Assembly (NCBI RefSeq): GCF_001411555.2 | Contig: NC_049916.1 | Coordinates: forward strand, 558,001-622,000 | Direction of reading: 5' to 3' | DNA length: 64,000 bases | Source: Juglans regia | Lineage: Eukaryota > Streptophyta > Magnoliopsida > Fagales > Juglandaceae | In this document: piece by piece, positions 21,901-31,159 of the stretch | How the letters are laid out: the number at the start of each line of letters is the position of its first letter | Numbering within the stretch: position 1 is the first letter of the stretch | The notes under the pieces: model-generated | Databases searched by the model: none | What the model saw: the letters and a program-made list of their open reading frames with translations, nothing else | What the model was told of the DNA's origin: nothing | Program-made: the position numbers and the translations under genes

Positions 21901-23320
21901 AATATCAACTTCAACCGAGCGGCACAGGATTGGGAGTTGGAGAGTATAGTTGATTTTTATAGCCTCCTTTATTCTGTTCGTCCAAATATCCAGCAGGAAG
22001 ATGGTTTGTGGTGGTGTCCTGTAAAGAATGGGGTGTTCTCTGTTCGCTCCTTTTATAAGGTTCTCACACAAGTTTCAGAGATACAGTTTCCCTGGAAAAG
22101 GCTGTGGCGTCATAAGGCTCCTCCCAAAGCCTCTTTCTTTGTGTGGGCAGCATCGCTGGGTAAGATTCTCACTACGGATAATCTAAGAAAGAGGAGGATT
22201 ATTATTGCAGACTGGTGTTGTATGTGTAAAAGCGGTGGTGAGTCGGTAAATCATTTACTTTTACACTGTGAGATAGCCAGGACTCTTTGGGACGAGGTGT
22301 TTAAAAAAATGGAATTAATGTGGGTTATGCCGCAAACAGTTTTGGAGGTATTGGCTAGCTGGGTTTCGATTCGTGGGGTGAGACAGATCAAAGCAGTTTG
22401 GAAGATGATCCCTATCTGTATTATGTGGTGTCTATGGCAAGAGCGCAATGAGAGGACATTTGAGGACAAAGAGAGATCTTTAGAGGAGCTTAAACTGTTT
22501 TTCTTTAGGACCCTTTGTACTTGGGCCATTGCAATAGACTTTAATGGCATGGACCTTCATGTTTTCCTAGATTCTAATGCGCCTACATAATTAGGGCATT
22601 TTCTCTGTATTTGACATGTGGTATATTAATAAATTCTTGTTTTACTTATCAAAAAAAAACTTATTAAACGAGGCTCTTTGTTTTTCAAAGCTGCTTTCTG
22701 AAGTTGTTGATCCATTTTACCTACTAAATTGAGTAGGAAGTTTGGGTTCTGCATCACGAGTCCCTTCCTTAACATTATCATCGTTATGTTGCAGGAGTGC
22801 AGCTTCTGTTCTGAGAGCATCTGAGTCCAGTAGCTGTCTTGCCAACTCTCAAATGGGAAATGATAGTAAACATTCTCATCACCAAGACACTTCAGAGCCC
22901 AAATTAAAAGATGGTATTGAAGCTAATCAAGGACACAAACCTGATTTCAGGTTACCTTTTAGAGATTTGTTAAGTCATCTGTTGTCAAAAAAGTCATTCC
23001 AAACGGAAGACTCGTTGAAGGAATGCATAAAACAAAACATACAGCCAAATTCTCTTCTTCCAAAGATTACAATGGTTGGAATCTCAACTGGGGAGGCAGG
23101 TCAAATGAGCAAAGCCAGTTTAAAGAAGGCAATGGAGGATCTAACAAAAGAGTTGGAGCAGAGAGAGGGAAATGCCACAGGTAGCAGCAGCAGCAGGAAT
23201 GAGTTCAAAATTGAAGATAGGGATCCACTATTTGTGGCAAATGTGGGCGATTACTATTCTGGAATGGCAAAGACTGGTTCAGCGCGATGGATTCGCGGTA
23301 AAAATATTGAGAGGACCTGA
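12966..23320 (+). CDS. Tic22-like family protein, 534 aa
   Basis: Tic22 proteins work in the chloroplast intermembrane space during protein import. This longer plant relative (At5g62650 type) shares the fold, and its role is less clear. Exons: 12966-13339, 13488-13582, 13679-13758, 14929-14970, 15042-15169, 15627-15807, 16685-16863 and 22795-23320. They total 1605 bases, exactly 535 codons with stop. Conserved stretches include PVFSAQNLDIAIASINGIKW joined across an intron to YTPYFFDKNILDNILEES, then EVLDEMGNPGIPLSVISKAAE and RWLRKATGIQPKFPYMVDSF. The N-terminus is Ser/Pro-rich with a Gly run near residue 90. I chose ATG 12966 (context AGCCATGG); an in-frame ATG lies 21 bases upstream. Intron 3 carries a LINE fragment, intron 6 a MITE, and intron 7 (5.9 kb) a MITE and a near-complete LINE in sense orientation. 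Confidence 0.88.
14045..14660 (+). mobile_element. Internal fragment of an L1-type LINE in Tic22-like intron 3
   Basis: Translated pieces match the LINE at 18.2-22.7 kb: LSSLPTYYLSLFPIPISVA corresponds to its LSNLPTYFLSLFPLPASVA, GLWKFVRRDGG to GLWKHIRRGW, and HHWELRIFSFFSCLYS to the DWELESIVDFYSLLYS region. Frames are broken and neither end of the element is present. Orientation is the same as the host gene. Confidence 0.7.
16250..16599. mobile_element. MITE with GAGATGAGATG words in Tic22-like intron 6
   Basis: Ends TTAAGAGATGCTTGGGG (left) and, in reverse complement, TTAAGGGGATGTTTGG (right) form imperfect inverted repeats. GATGA is tandemly repeated near both ends. There is no coding content; the open frames on the minus strand here are low-complexity. 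The right end resembles the ends of the element at 47545-47755 (ACAGGTTTGGA, TGAGATG). Confidence 0.5.
17004..17181. mobile_element. Mutator-type MITE with 9-bp target duplication
   Basis: The element 17013-17172 is flanked by a perfect 9-bp direct repeat TTTTTACTG (17004-17012 and 17173-17181). Its ends share ACATACCACA as an inverted repeat, and the left end carries the AGTAATGCTA head. It lies in Tic22-like intron 7, upstream of the LINE. Confidence 0.7.
18149..18958 (+). CDS. LINE ORF1, 5'-truncated C-terminal part
   Basis: Plant L1 ORF1 proteins are nucleic-acid-binding and usually carry a DUF4283 domain and a CCHC knuckle; neither is seen here, so only the variable C-terminal part remains. 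The frame is open from 18104, and the first in-frame ATG is 18242 (MEAVGAAGE). Two near-identical direct repeats occupy 18263-18397 (45 codons) and 18398-18529 (44 codons), each starting GEVS and containing STRTDSGVFLAPATD. The C-terminus is basic (KKRGNTKKTRELKR). The stop overlaps the ORF2 start in ATGA at 18955-18958, which suggests coupled termination and reinitiation. Without its native start it is probably not functional. Confidence 0.6.
   Translation: MVSSNQLAPFGFVLESLPTVRGQAAGSQTTPMEAVGAAGEVSSEVRAQQALLVENQVSSPMEKQSSTRTDSGVFLAPATDSGIGEVSPEVCAQQVLLIENRVSPMEKQRSTRTDSGVFLAPATDFGIPEKGFELAEVEDDSDDVMHSVEDELFIPEVCGLEEFSVGTEFQNFQNNKLGNPIPLSYYFPNQASDWVIHKAKEIQHVVGIECDGYEEQFIALLTAMEDGHHQKKRGNTKKTRELKRLMWSMNSEASSSRNKAKGKGLNVPQ
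18165..22659 (+). mobile_element. Near-complete L1-type LINE in Tic22-like intron 7
   Basis: This non-LTR retrotransposon has a 5'-truncated ORF1, a full-length open ORF2 and a short A tail (22651-22659) after ACTTATC. The 5' boundary is approximate: no in-frame ATG opens ORF1 before 18242 and the sequence before about 18165 looks like intron. I could not find the target duplication. Orientation is the same as the host gene. ORF2 has no stops or frameshifts, unlike the other LINE pieces in the window, so this is probably the youngest copy. Confidence 0.88.
18955..22590 (+). CDS. LINE ORF2: endonuclease, reverse transcriptase, zinc finger (1211 aa, open)
   Basis: This enzyme nicks target DNA and reverse-transcribes the element RNA at the nick. 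The APE-type endonuclease lies at about residues 1-230: SWNVRGLN at the N-terminus, QETK with Glu38, GDFN at 142-145 and SDHWP with Asp223/His224. The reverse transcriptase spans about 440-760 with KAPGPDGFSMGFF, FRPISLVNGIYKIIAKVL, LDMEKAYDHVNW, GLRQGDPLSPLLF and the catalytic FADD at 687-690. A zf-RVT domain follows near 1040-1120 (FFVWAASLGKILTTDNLRKR; CCMCKSGGESVNHLLLHCE). No RNase H domain is seen, unlike the LINE at 56.3-58.1 kb. All key residues I can check are present and the frame is uninterrupted, so enzyme activity is possible. Translation would depend on ORF1 read-through to the overlapping start. Confidence 0.93.
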   Translation: MKPKIVSWNVRGLNEVEKRLRVRRLLREWKADIVCLQETKLKMISRRTIRSLWSNIYVDWVYLASLGASGGVVVMWDRRVVVKVEEYIGRYMVACSFKCVSDDFLWAFAGVYGPNLDVERSVLWDELAGVQSWWELPWCIGGDFNVIRFQSECLSSRRLRPASLEFSECIFELNLLDLPLAGGPATWSNNQTWSRLDRFLISPEFECHFPDVWQKRLARITSDHWPIMLDCGGIQNGRRYFKFENMWLRSEGFVERVKQWWTSYHFEGTASFIFANKLKALKKDLKEWNKLSFGNVEENKYTKWMEIQELERLQEGRPLNEEEQAQKTLLEADLERIILQEEISWRQKSRALWLKEGDRSTKFFHRMANSHRRNNNIEVLRIEGAERREEEVIQEHVVVFFEKLLTEQVGWRPTLDGLAFDTIDPGDVTSLERAFEEEEVSGVIRKMAKDKAPGPDGFSMGFFQECWDVIREDLLKVFQEFFTIGKFEKSLNTTFLALIPKKVGAIEITDFRPISLVNGIYKIIAKVLANRLSGVLEKIVTQPQNAFVKGRQILDAALIANECFDSRVKAGNSGIMCKLDMEKAYDHVNWDFLLYLLGRCGFGERWRSWIRWCISTVRFSVLINGSPEGFFPSSRGLRQGDPLSPLLFVIVMEALSRMISATVTNGFISGFQIGSPNSSTTISHLLFADDTLIMCEADQGQLRTVKALLLCFEAVSGLKVNYDKSELVPIGEIQDIRELADILDCKIASLPMTYLGLPLGIVSRARTIWDTVIEKVERRLAGWKRMYLSKGGRITLIKSTLSNLPTYFLSLFPLPASVAGRLEKLHREFLWGGLGEEFKFHLVKWEMVCRPISNGGLGVRNLRLFNRALLGKWLWRYTKEPEALWKIMIESKYGVLGTGWCTREVGGAYGMGLWKHIRRGWVVFHRHTRLQLGTGSKIRFWKDAWYNNSVLQDLFPSLFLIASFKDATVAEVMEVSGESIHWNINFNRAAQDWELESIVDFYSLLYSVRPNIQQEDGLWWCPVKNGVFSVRSFYKVLTQVSEIQFPWKRLWRHKAPPKASFFVWAASLGKILTTDNLRKRRIIIADWCCMCKSGGESVNHLLLHCEIARTLWDEVFKKMELMWVMPQTVLEVLASWVSIRGVRQIKAVWKMIPICIMWCLWQERNERTFEDKERSLEELKLFFFRTLCTWAIAIDFNGMDLHVFLDSNAPT

Positions 23321-23824
23321 CTGATGAGATAGTTGCTTCTGGAGTTAATTGTGAATATTTAGTCCTGGAATACATACTCCCTCCCCCACCAAAAAAAGAA
23401 GGAAGGCAAGGGAGATTAAAAAAAAAAGGCTAAATGGTGATCCATTGTTTTACTGGTCATATTTCTTGCATGGATGCCAGCCTCTTGGGTCTCTACCCGT
23501 GCCTGCATTATGTCTACATCCAAGTTTTGCCATCTGATCTATGTTGTAAAGTATAATTACAAACAGGTATCGTTGATCATCTGGTTAAATTTTGAACTGT
23601 TAGATGCTTGTATAACAGATAGAGGAAAGACAAATCCCTGTTTGCAGTTCCTACGGTCATGGATACAATTGCAGAATTTTAAGTAATAAAGCTTCTTCAT
23701 ATACGCTTTTACGACTGGAAGTTCGTAGACTATCATGAGATTGTAACTGTCTGTACCTCTCTGCCTTAAGTGGGATGTCATTTCACCTTATCAGAAAAGC
23801 CTTAATTAAAAAGCTATTTTGGTT

Positions 23825-24592
23825 TTTGAAATTATTAGCTTCACAGATGTTTTTGAGAGATTCATTAGTGTTGGGGGAGCTGAGTGGGTGGCTAAAAATT
23901 TAGATGACCTTTATTGCATGTTCTTACACTCACTGGGGATTGATGGTAATGAGAGGGATAGAATGATATGGAAGCATACGTGTAGTAAAAAGTTTTCGGT
24001 ACGATATTACTATAAGGCATTGACTGTTCAGCATTGTTTTTGTTTTCCTTTTCCTTGGAAGAGTATTTGAAGGTCACATATACCTTCCAAAGTCACTTTT
24101 TTCATATGGACAGCATCACTTGGAAATATTTTGACAATCGATAACTTGAGAAAGCGCAGTCTTGTTGTTATGTAGTGTTGTTTCATATGTAAGAAATATG
24201 GAGAATCTGTGAATCATTTACTTCTACACTGTGAGGTGGCAAAGACAGTGGGATGTTGTTTTGAGTAGAGTTGGGATGGCCTGGATGATGCCAATGAAAG
24301 TAGTGGATTTACTTGCATGTTGGCTTGTGGTGTATTTGGTGGGAAATGAACGAGAGATGTTTTAGCAATAAGGAGCGCAACTATGGATGAAATCTGGAAA
24401 TTCTGTGTTTTCTTTACTTCAATGGTTTTCAGCTATAGGGATTAATGGAGATTCAACTCATGATTTTCTGTTTTCATTTTCTTCTTTATAGAATGTAATT
24501 TAGGTGTTTTATTTTGTATTCTTCCTGGATGCATGGCTTGCGCCTATTTCATTTGATGAATAAAATTCCTTCTTGCGTATAAAAAAGAAAAA
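23825..24592 (+). mobile_element. 5'-truncated LINE fragment downstream of the Tic22-like gene
   Basis: Pieces in different frames match the 3' third of LINE ORF2: DRMIWKHTCSKKFSVRYYYKA, then FFIWTASLGNILTIDNLRKR, then KYGESVNHLLLHCEVAKT. The tail is A-rich (about 24582-24592). Frameshifts and stops, for example at 24172-24174, show it is dead. It starts about 500 bases after the Tic22-like stop. Confidence 0.75.
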
Positions 24593-25369
24593 TGTTCATG
24601 CGTTCCATTGCGGTTGGTGGCCACTGGTGTGTCTGTGAGAGCACTAGCCAGGGGAGATCACTACCATGAATTGGAATTTCAATCTTTATTATAATACTAT
24701 ATTCTAAGAATATTATGACTTTTTCATGTTTAAATATAAAGAAAGAGAGGGAAAATGAAACAAATGATAATAATAATAATAAATATTTACATAGATGACA
24801 AATATAGAGCAACATTTTAGCTCCTATGCATTTACTTTGTGCATAATCCAATGGAGACCTTATATGCAAAACTGCTGAACTATTGTAAATGCTCTCAGTT
24901 GGCAACTCAAAGAAGCTGAGATTGTTAAAATAAATTTGGAGGATTCTAATCCCAATAACCATTCTCTTTGTCCCCAACGTTAAACAAATTACACTTTCCA
25001 TATTCAACAAAACAACAGAATCTTCCACAGCTTATATCACATATGCACTTAATTCATATGAGCCCTTAAAAGACCAGCCTTTTGAACCGACTGCATGCTC
25101 CAAAGTTTCAAACTCCAGACGCAGCTAACAATACTTCTTAAAACGTAACTAGTTTCATTTCCACAGACGCAAGAACGGTGATAGAAATAACATGATTTTG
25201 CACTTCACACTTCAAGTGGAGATTATTAAGATACAAGCCTTTGTCCCAGATATTAAACTCCCTTCCTTCTAGCAAACAGTCCCACTAAACGAGAACAAAA
25301 TCAGGAGAATATGGGGAAAAGAAGACATTCAGCTCTGGAATCCTAAGTTCCCCAAAGACATGCAGCATT
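24593..25369. other. Spacer and 3' flank of NDUFA5
   Basis: No gene supported. The minus-strand open frame at 24549-25028 has no recognisable features. The part next to 25369 is the probable NDUFA5 3' untranslated region. Confidence 0.45.
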
Positions 25370-28300
25370 TTACTCCTTTATCTGCGACTCACTGGAGGTT
25401 GCTGCAGCTTCATCCATTTTGGGGCGTGAAGTAATAGCCTCCAGCGTGTTGTAAAACTCCTCTGGAAGCGGACCAGGTCGGTGCAGAGGGATATGCTTAG
25501 GAACTGGAGCATCATTCTCAATAACCTCACATTCATAGTCATCAGGAACACCCCATGGATCCCACTCTGCATTCCAACACAATGCAGAAAACACAAAACC
25601 CATTAAGAACTGTATTTATTTGCTTATCAAGTATAAGTAATGAAATTACAGGCAATAGCCTCCAACATTTTAAGGAAAGATTATTGAATTCTTTTCAAGG
25701 CATCCAGATACATGATCTCACATATAGTTTGGCTCTCCAATAGATATCTTGTTCTTCAAGACTGAAATACTCTTAATGATGAGTCAATATTATTAATCAT
25801 GCATAAGGGCACAACCCAAGTACACGGAATGTATATAAGAGCAAATAAAATCTATATAAGAAAAAACTAGAACTACTAGTCTATTATAAAGTGATGTCCA
25901 GACATGAAGGTTTAGCACTGTAGAACTAAGCTCATCCACCAACTTCATGCAGTCTTCAAAGTTCCTTGCATTGAGTTCCTTTCACGCACCATATTATGCA
26001 TACAGGAACCATCCTCCAAACTTCCATATTTACTTTCCTATTTCTACCACATCCAATAACTCTACTACCATTAGGGCATCACCCACTCCACTCCATAAAG
26101 ATGAAAGGCCCAAACTATTCTAGCAGGCTTTGCAATGCAACAGAGGATGATTTATTGTTTCACGACTATTCTTGCACATGTAATACCAATCCATCACCAA
26201 GGTTCTTTTCTCAAGTTATCCCTAATTAGAACCTTCCATGATGCAGTTGTCCACACAAATAATGCCCTTCTTAAAAAAAGAAGTGTCCCTGGACCCCAAA
26301 GTGTGATAAAAATGTTTGGCTTCGAACTTCCTTCTCTTGGACAAAATCCACCAGATCCTATTCTCAATAACATTTTCCATCCTTTAAGAATTAAAGGGGT
26401 TAAAGAATGATGAAAAAATATTCACTTCCCAATCACGCGCTGAGTGCATAAAGGTGATGTTCCATTGTATAGTGTCATTAGATAGCTGCCAACAATCTGC
26501 CACAAGTGCCTCCTGTTACGGGGAAATCCTTATACAATTCCGAGAACACTAACTTCATGACACCTTAAAATAAAATATTAAAATTTGAATTCTCTCTTAA
26601 GAACTGCTATAAATTAAAATTTCCCTTTTAACTTTGAAATTTTTCCAGAATGCCCTATGGATCCCTATTTCTCATCGAAAGCAATGATTTATTTCTTTTC
26701 TTCTTCTTATTCATTTTTTAATTTTGATAGCAATCAATTGAGGGAAAATATTTCTGATCAGTTTAGATGATCACAGGATGGTGCCAAACTAGGTGATCCA
26801 TTCATCCGAGGTTAGGATACAACTCAGTCTCAAAGGATTCCATAAATTTAATTCATCAACTCTCATCTTTTACTTGCCCATCTAACTTTATATTCTTGTC
26901 CTGCACTAGTAATTCATCTCTTTCCAATGACCTAGTGAAACGGTTAGACCAGGTCAGTTAGGTTACAAAATTCTTCTGGTACATCAACCTCATTCCTACA
27001 CGATCTTGCAATCTTTGAGAGTGTTTATTTATTGGCTTTTGTGAAGGTAGATAGGAAAGTATAATAATTTTTTTTAATATGTTTTGTATTAGGATTTGTG
27101 AAAGTGAAAGGTAGATAGGAACTTATTTAGGTATAATGTTTTTGGGATATTAATGCAATTGTTTACTAATACAAAAAATGTTTTTGGGATATTTTTGTTT
27201 TGGCTTTTGTAAAAGTTGTTTTGGTTTTTATGTTTTTTACTTTTTACTGAAAACTAGGCAAACAATTGGATGAAAAGTTGAAATAGGATTTTTTTTTTTT
27301 TTTTTTTTTGAGATTGAGAGATGTTTGAAAATTGATGGTAACCAAACATGGCCCAAATGTCGCTTAGCCATTACTTTGCATTTCAGATTGAGATTTACCT
27401 TTCCCAAAACTTAAAGCTCTCCTGGTAAACCACAACTGGATATTCCTAGAATGAGGGGGGAACTCACTCAGAGGCACATCTTCAACTCTTAAGGCAAAGA
27501 ACCTTTTGTTTTTACAGGCTTAAAGTGTATAGGACCTTACATTTAAAGAATCTCCAACACCTTTAATGAAATAATTTTTTCATCCTCAGTTAACTCGTTA
27601 ACCCAACATGAGAGGCGAAAATTATCGAAGTAAAAAGACGATCAAATTCTTTATGAACTTGAGACAACTATCTGGCTCAGTCAGTACACTCTGCTTGATA
27701 AGGTGAACAACATCAACAAAGACACAAAACTTGCATATATTTTTTTTCTTCCTCTTCTTTCCCTCATTCAATCAGCAACAAAATCAATGACAAACACGAA
27801 CCCAGCACAGAATTGTACAGACTAATGCACTTCCAGCATAACTACATGTCTCAAAGCCCAATTTCCCAGGTTTCAAAATCAAACTACCCCCCAAAAAAAA
27901 ACCATTTTTTTCTTTTTATTTGTTCAATTAGCTCAGCCCCCGCCCCCAAACGAGGAATAAAAGTGAAATCGCAAAACATATCTCTTCGTCCACATGAACC
28001 ATCATTTTCGTAAAGAACTTAACTCTCCCCTGGGCCGAATTATCTATCTCTCAGATTACCAGAATCACTAAAAAAATCCGTTTTTCGAACTCGAATCTTT
28101 ATTTCCTTTCATACTATTTCCTCAATTTGTCAGCAACCCAAATAAACATAAAAAATACTGAAGAAACGGTTTTCTTAAAAAAAAGTATACGGACCGATCA
28201 TTTTTCCGATGAGAGTGAGCTCGTCGCGGGCCTCCTCAATGAGCTCCTCGACCTGGCCGCATCCGAGCCTCTTCTCGATGGCCTCCCAGTCCTCCTCTTC

Positions 28301-28507
28301 CTTGCACACATTGAGTCTGTGCCTCGTGAAGCTCTCCACGGCCTTCCGGTAACCCTCGTCCTCTGGCACCGCCTGGATCTCCTTCAGCGTCTTGGAGTAC
28401 AGCTCAATTAGTACCTGCCGCGCGTTCGGTACGACGTCCAGCCCCACGATCCCCGTCGTTTGTTTCACCTTCGCCAACAATGGCCGTCCGATCGCCCGCA
28501 GGAACAT
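25370..28507 (-). CDS. NDUFA5: NADH dehydrogenase (ubiquinone) 1 alpha subcomplex subunit 5
   Basis: This is an accessory subunit of mitochondrial complex I, part of the matrix arm. It has two exons, 28195-28507 and 25370-25566, and together they give 510 bases, 169 aa plus stop, the same length as the Arabidopsis protein. Exon 1 encodes MFLRAIGRPLLAKVKQTTGI, then KTLKEIQAVPEDEGYRKAVE, EEEDWEAIEKRLGCGQVEE and ARDELTLIGKMI. The codon split ATCG|AG then gives EWDPWGVPDDYECEVIENDA in exon 2. The C-terminus is QIKE. The donor is GGTCCGT, with GT at 28194-28193. The 2.6-kb intron carries a LINE fragment in the same orientation. Identification is very secure. Confidence 0.97.
25775..26530 (-). mobile_element. 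LINE 3' fragment in the NDUFA5 intron
   Basis: On the minus strand, pieces match the LINE ORF2 C-terminal region: QWNITFMHSARDWEVN (about 26440-26490), a decayed zinc-finger segment, then a piece containing WRMVPVCIIWC (about 25990-26040), equivalent to WKMIPICIMWC of the intact LINE. The 3' part carries GTGTACTTGGGTTGTGCC, a LINE 3'-end phrase also seen near 33850. Stops and frameshifts abound. It lies in the same orientation as NDUFA5. Confidence 0.7.
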
Positions 28508-28599
28508 CTTTCAAATTTTGCTAATCGCCTTTGTGCGTTAGTGTTAGGAGACGTCGACAGATTTGGGTCCGATGGAAAATGGCGGAGTGGAGTTTGGAG

Positions 28600-28990
28600 G
28601 TTCCTATGTAGCACTATTCATAACTACATCCGGGCTGAATATTTTCCGGTCCGGTCCAGTTCCGAAGGCGATTATCGGGCCGCATTTTGGGTTACCCGGA
28701 TTATCCATCTGTATATATCTAAGCGGTTACGGGTACATGAACCGGGTAATTCGATACCCGCAATCCTAGTGTACTATTTATTATTATTCATAAATTTTAA
28801 CTCACAAATTTTATTAATATTTCTAAATTATCTCAACTTATCTAATCTCTCAATCCAAACAGGATTAAAAAAATTAAATAAATTATACCCAATATAAATA
28901 TAAACTGGGTATTCGGATTATCGGGTATCCAGATTTTTGAATTCAGATTCTTCTGAATAGTGACCTGGGTTATGGTCAGGGTTAATCTGG
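28600..28990. repeat. GGTCCGGTCC / CGGGTATTCGG-type repeat, possible hAT-derived
   Basis: The segment starts with CGGGCTGAATATTTTCCGG and contains reiterated CCGG(T/A) and GGGTA words at both ends around an AT-rich core, as in other elements here. Termini and target duplication are not resolved. It lies just upstream of NDUFA5. Confidence 0.35.
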
Positions 28991-31159
28991 ACTACTTGGA
29001 TCCAAGTCAGTTGTATAATCAGATACCTAAGTCTTATGTTTGGAAGTTTAATGCCGATCATTTTATATTAAAACTATTGTTGATTTCTTAAATTTGATAA
29101 ATTTCAACAACTTCATTCCATATATTAAATTTTAAAGAATATTTTATTTAAGTAATTTATCCCTAAATATTTATAAAGATAGAAAATAATTATCATCCTT
29201 ATTTAATCATATATCAGATTAGTTTTGTGTTTTGTGTTTGTTTGTTGCACTGATCAATTATATGTGTCCAAAGGATGTATAGTTCCCATCAATCTACAAA
29301 CCTGCCCTAAGGGCATGGCGTGATGTGGTTTGTTTTAAGTAATGGAATCCAAAAGAATAAATCTTTCAATCAGTCAATCTCATACTCCACGTCCTGTAAA
29401 AAAAAAAAATTTTAGTTGTGTAGAATATGAGGATAAATAGTGATTGATACATAACAAAATTTTGAAATACTAACACCTAATCAAGACAATTTGTCAAGAA
29501 TCTAATGACCTGCCGGCATACAGACATGCAATCAAACTCTAAGACTGCGTTTAGATGTTGAGTTGATCTAAACTGAGTTGAGTTCTTTATGAATAATAAT
29601 GAGTTGAGTAATACAGAGAGTTATGTGGAACTCATCTAAACTGAGTTTAAAGTGTATTTGAATGTTAAGATGAATTTAATACTTTTTATGAGAAATTGAA
29701 TAAGGTTGTGGGTGGATCTTATGTATAAAGATGTGTTAAGTTAAAAAAAGTTATGGGTCTCACGTGTAAGAATGTTTTAAGTTGGGATGAATTTAGTAAT
29801 TTAAGAATTAGGCGTTTGTATATTAAGTTCGGCTTAAAATTAGACTGAATTCATTTAAGCTCAACTAAGTTTGTACTAAAAAAATACTCAAGTAGTGATA
29901 CAATATTACAAATTCTTAATAAAAATCAATACGAGAGATTACGTCTTAAAAGAGTTGGGGGCTTAGAATAGCTCGCTCAAGTTACTACTCCTTCACTTTT
30001 TTGTTTTTTTTTTGTTTTTATTTCATATTTTTTTAATAAATTTAAATTTTAAAAAAAAATTCAATACACTTAAAAATCACTTCTTTAATCGTTAAATAAA
30101 ATAAAAATTCTTGACAAGCAATAAAATTGAATGGTACAGTTGGGAGGACAAAGTAATTTTTTCCGTCTTTAATACCATCGCAAGGACAGTGCAAAAAATT
30201 CCAGACATCACTTTTTCTTGGAGGATTCTATGTACATTCCCCACAATGTGAAATCAAGGCCATTTCGGCGATGATGGATCATTACTAATTTATCAAAGAT
30301 TTATTTTATAATAATAATAATAATAATAAAAAATAAATAAATAAATAATGTATGGCGGAAGATTCTAGAGTATAGTAACACTTGCGTCTCTCATAATAAA
30401 ACTTACTTTACCACTTTATCCCATATTCCTAACCTCACAGCCCAAGCATTCAATGTTTATTATCCCTCCCTTTTTTTTTTTTTTTGTCTTATTTTTATTT
30501 TAATGTATATATATGTATATTTCATCATATACTTTATAAAAATAAATAAAAAATAAATAAATTAAAGGTTTAACTTAAACCCAACTTCTTTAATGATTCG
30601 TTGGTTGTAAATTATAAATTAGCTATTAGTTGTTCTTCTTAGGTAATTTTTGGAATCTGGTTTGGTTTATCAGTTTAATTTAGAAACTTGAGACCTTAAT
30701 TTTTTTTTTTTTTACGTATTTGTTTTATAAATATTTAAAAAAATTATAAATTATAAATTATAAAAATAAATAAATAAATATAGAAAGTTTCTTGGTTGAG
30801 TTTTTTTTTTTTTTTTTTTTTATCTATAAGCGATGCCATATGACCACGAAACAGTATTTCTCACGAATAAAGTTAAATGAGAATGGTATTTGTGGGAAAT
30901 CAAATAAAAATAATTGAAAAATGAGAATAGGATTTTGATAACAAATTCTTCTTATAATTTAAATGAACATTTTCGGAGTAATTTATCATTTAAAAAAAAA
31001 AAAAAAAAACCAATCATAAATTAGACGTTCCATTTAAAGGGTTACGTTACGCAGACTCGCCTGTACAAGTCAATCCGTGTTCTTCTCCCCTTCCTTTCCC
31101 TTCCTGCAAATCTAATCGTCTCTTCAATTCTCTCTCTCTCTGTCTCTGCGTCACCGTCC
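28991..31159. other. Intergenic spacer between divergent NDUFA5 and SGT1
   Basis: AT-rich with long T and A runs (for example 30470-30485, 30800-30822 and 30992-31008) and short AATA microsatellites (30312-30350). No coding region. The last 80 bases before 31160 are CT-rich and probably form the SGT1 leader. Confidence 0.5.
29538..29890. repeat. Dispersed repeat with TTGAGTTGATCT words
   Basis: The word GATGTTGAGTTGATCT near 29553 recurs, inverted, near 58440 (AGATCAACTCAACATTC), with related GAGTTGAG words around it. This suggests two copies of one dispersed family. Ends are not defined. Confidence 0.4.

Noticed and set aside
22795..23320. A separate small gene at 22742-23320
   Set aside because: It is the last exon of the Tic22-like gene: the acceptor at 22794 and codon phase join exactly to the exon ending 16863.
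28563..28769. 68-codon plus-strand open frame upstream of NDUFA5
   Set aside because: Falls in the GGTCCGG/GGGTA-type repeat; no family match recognised.
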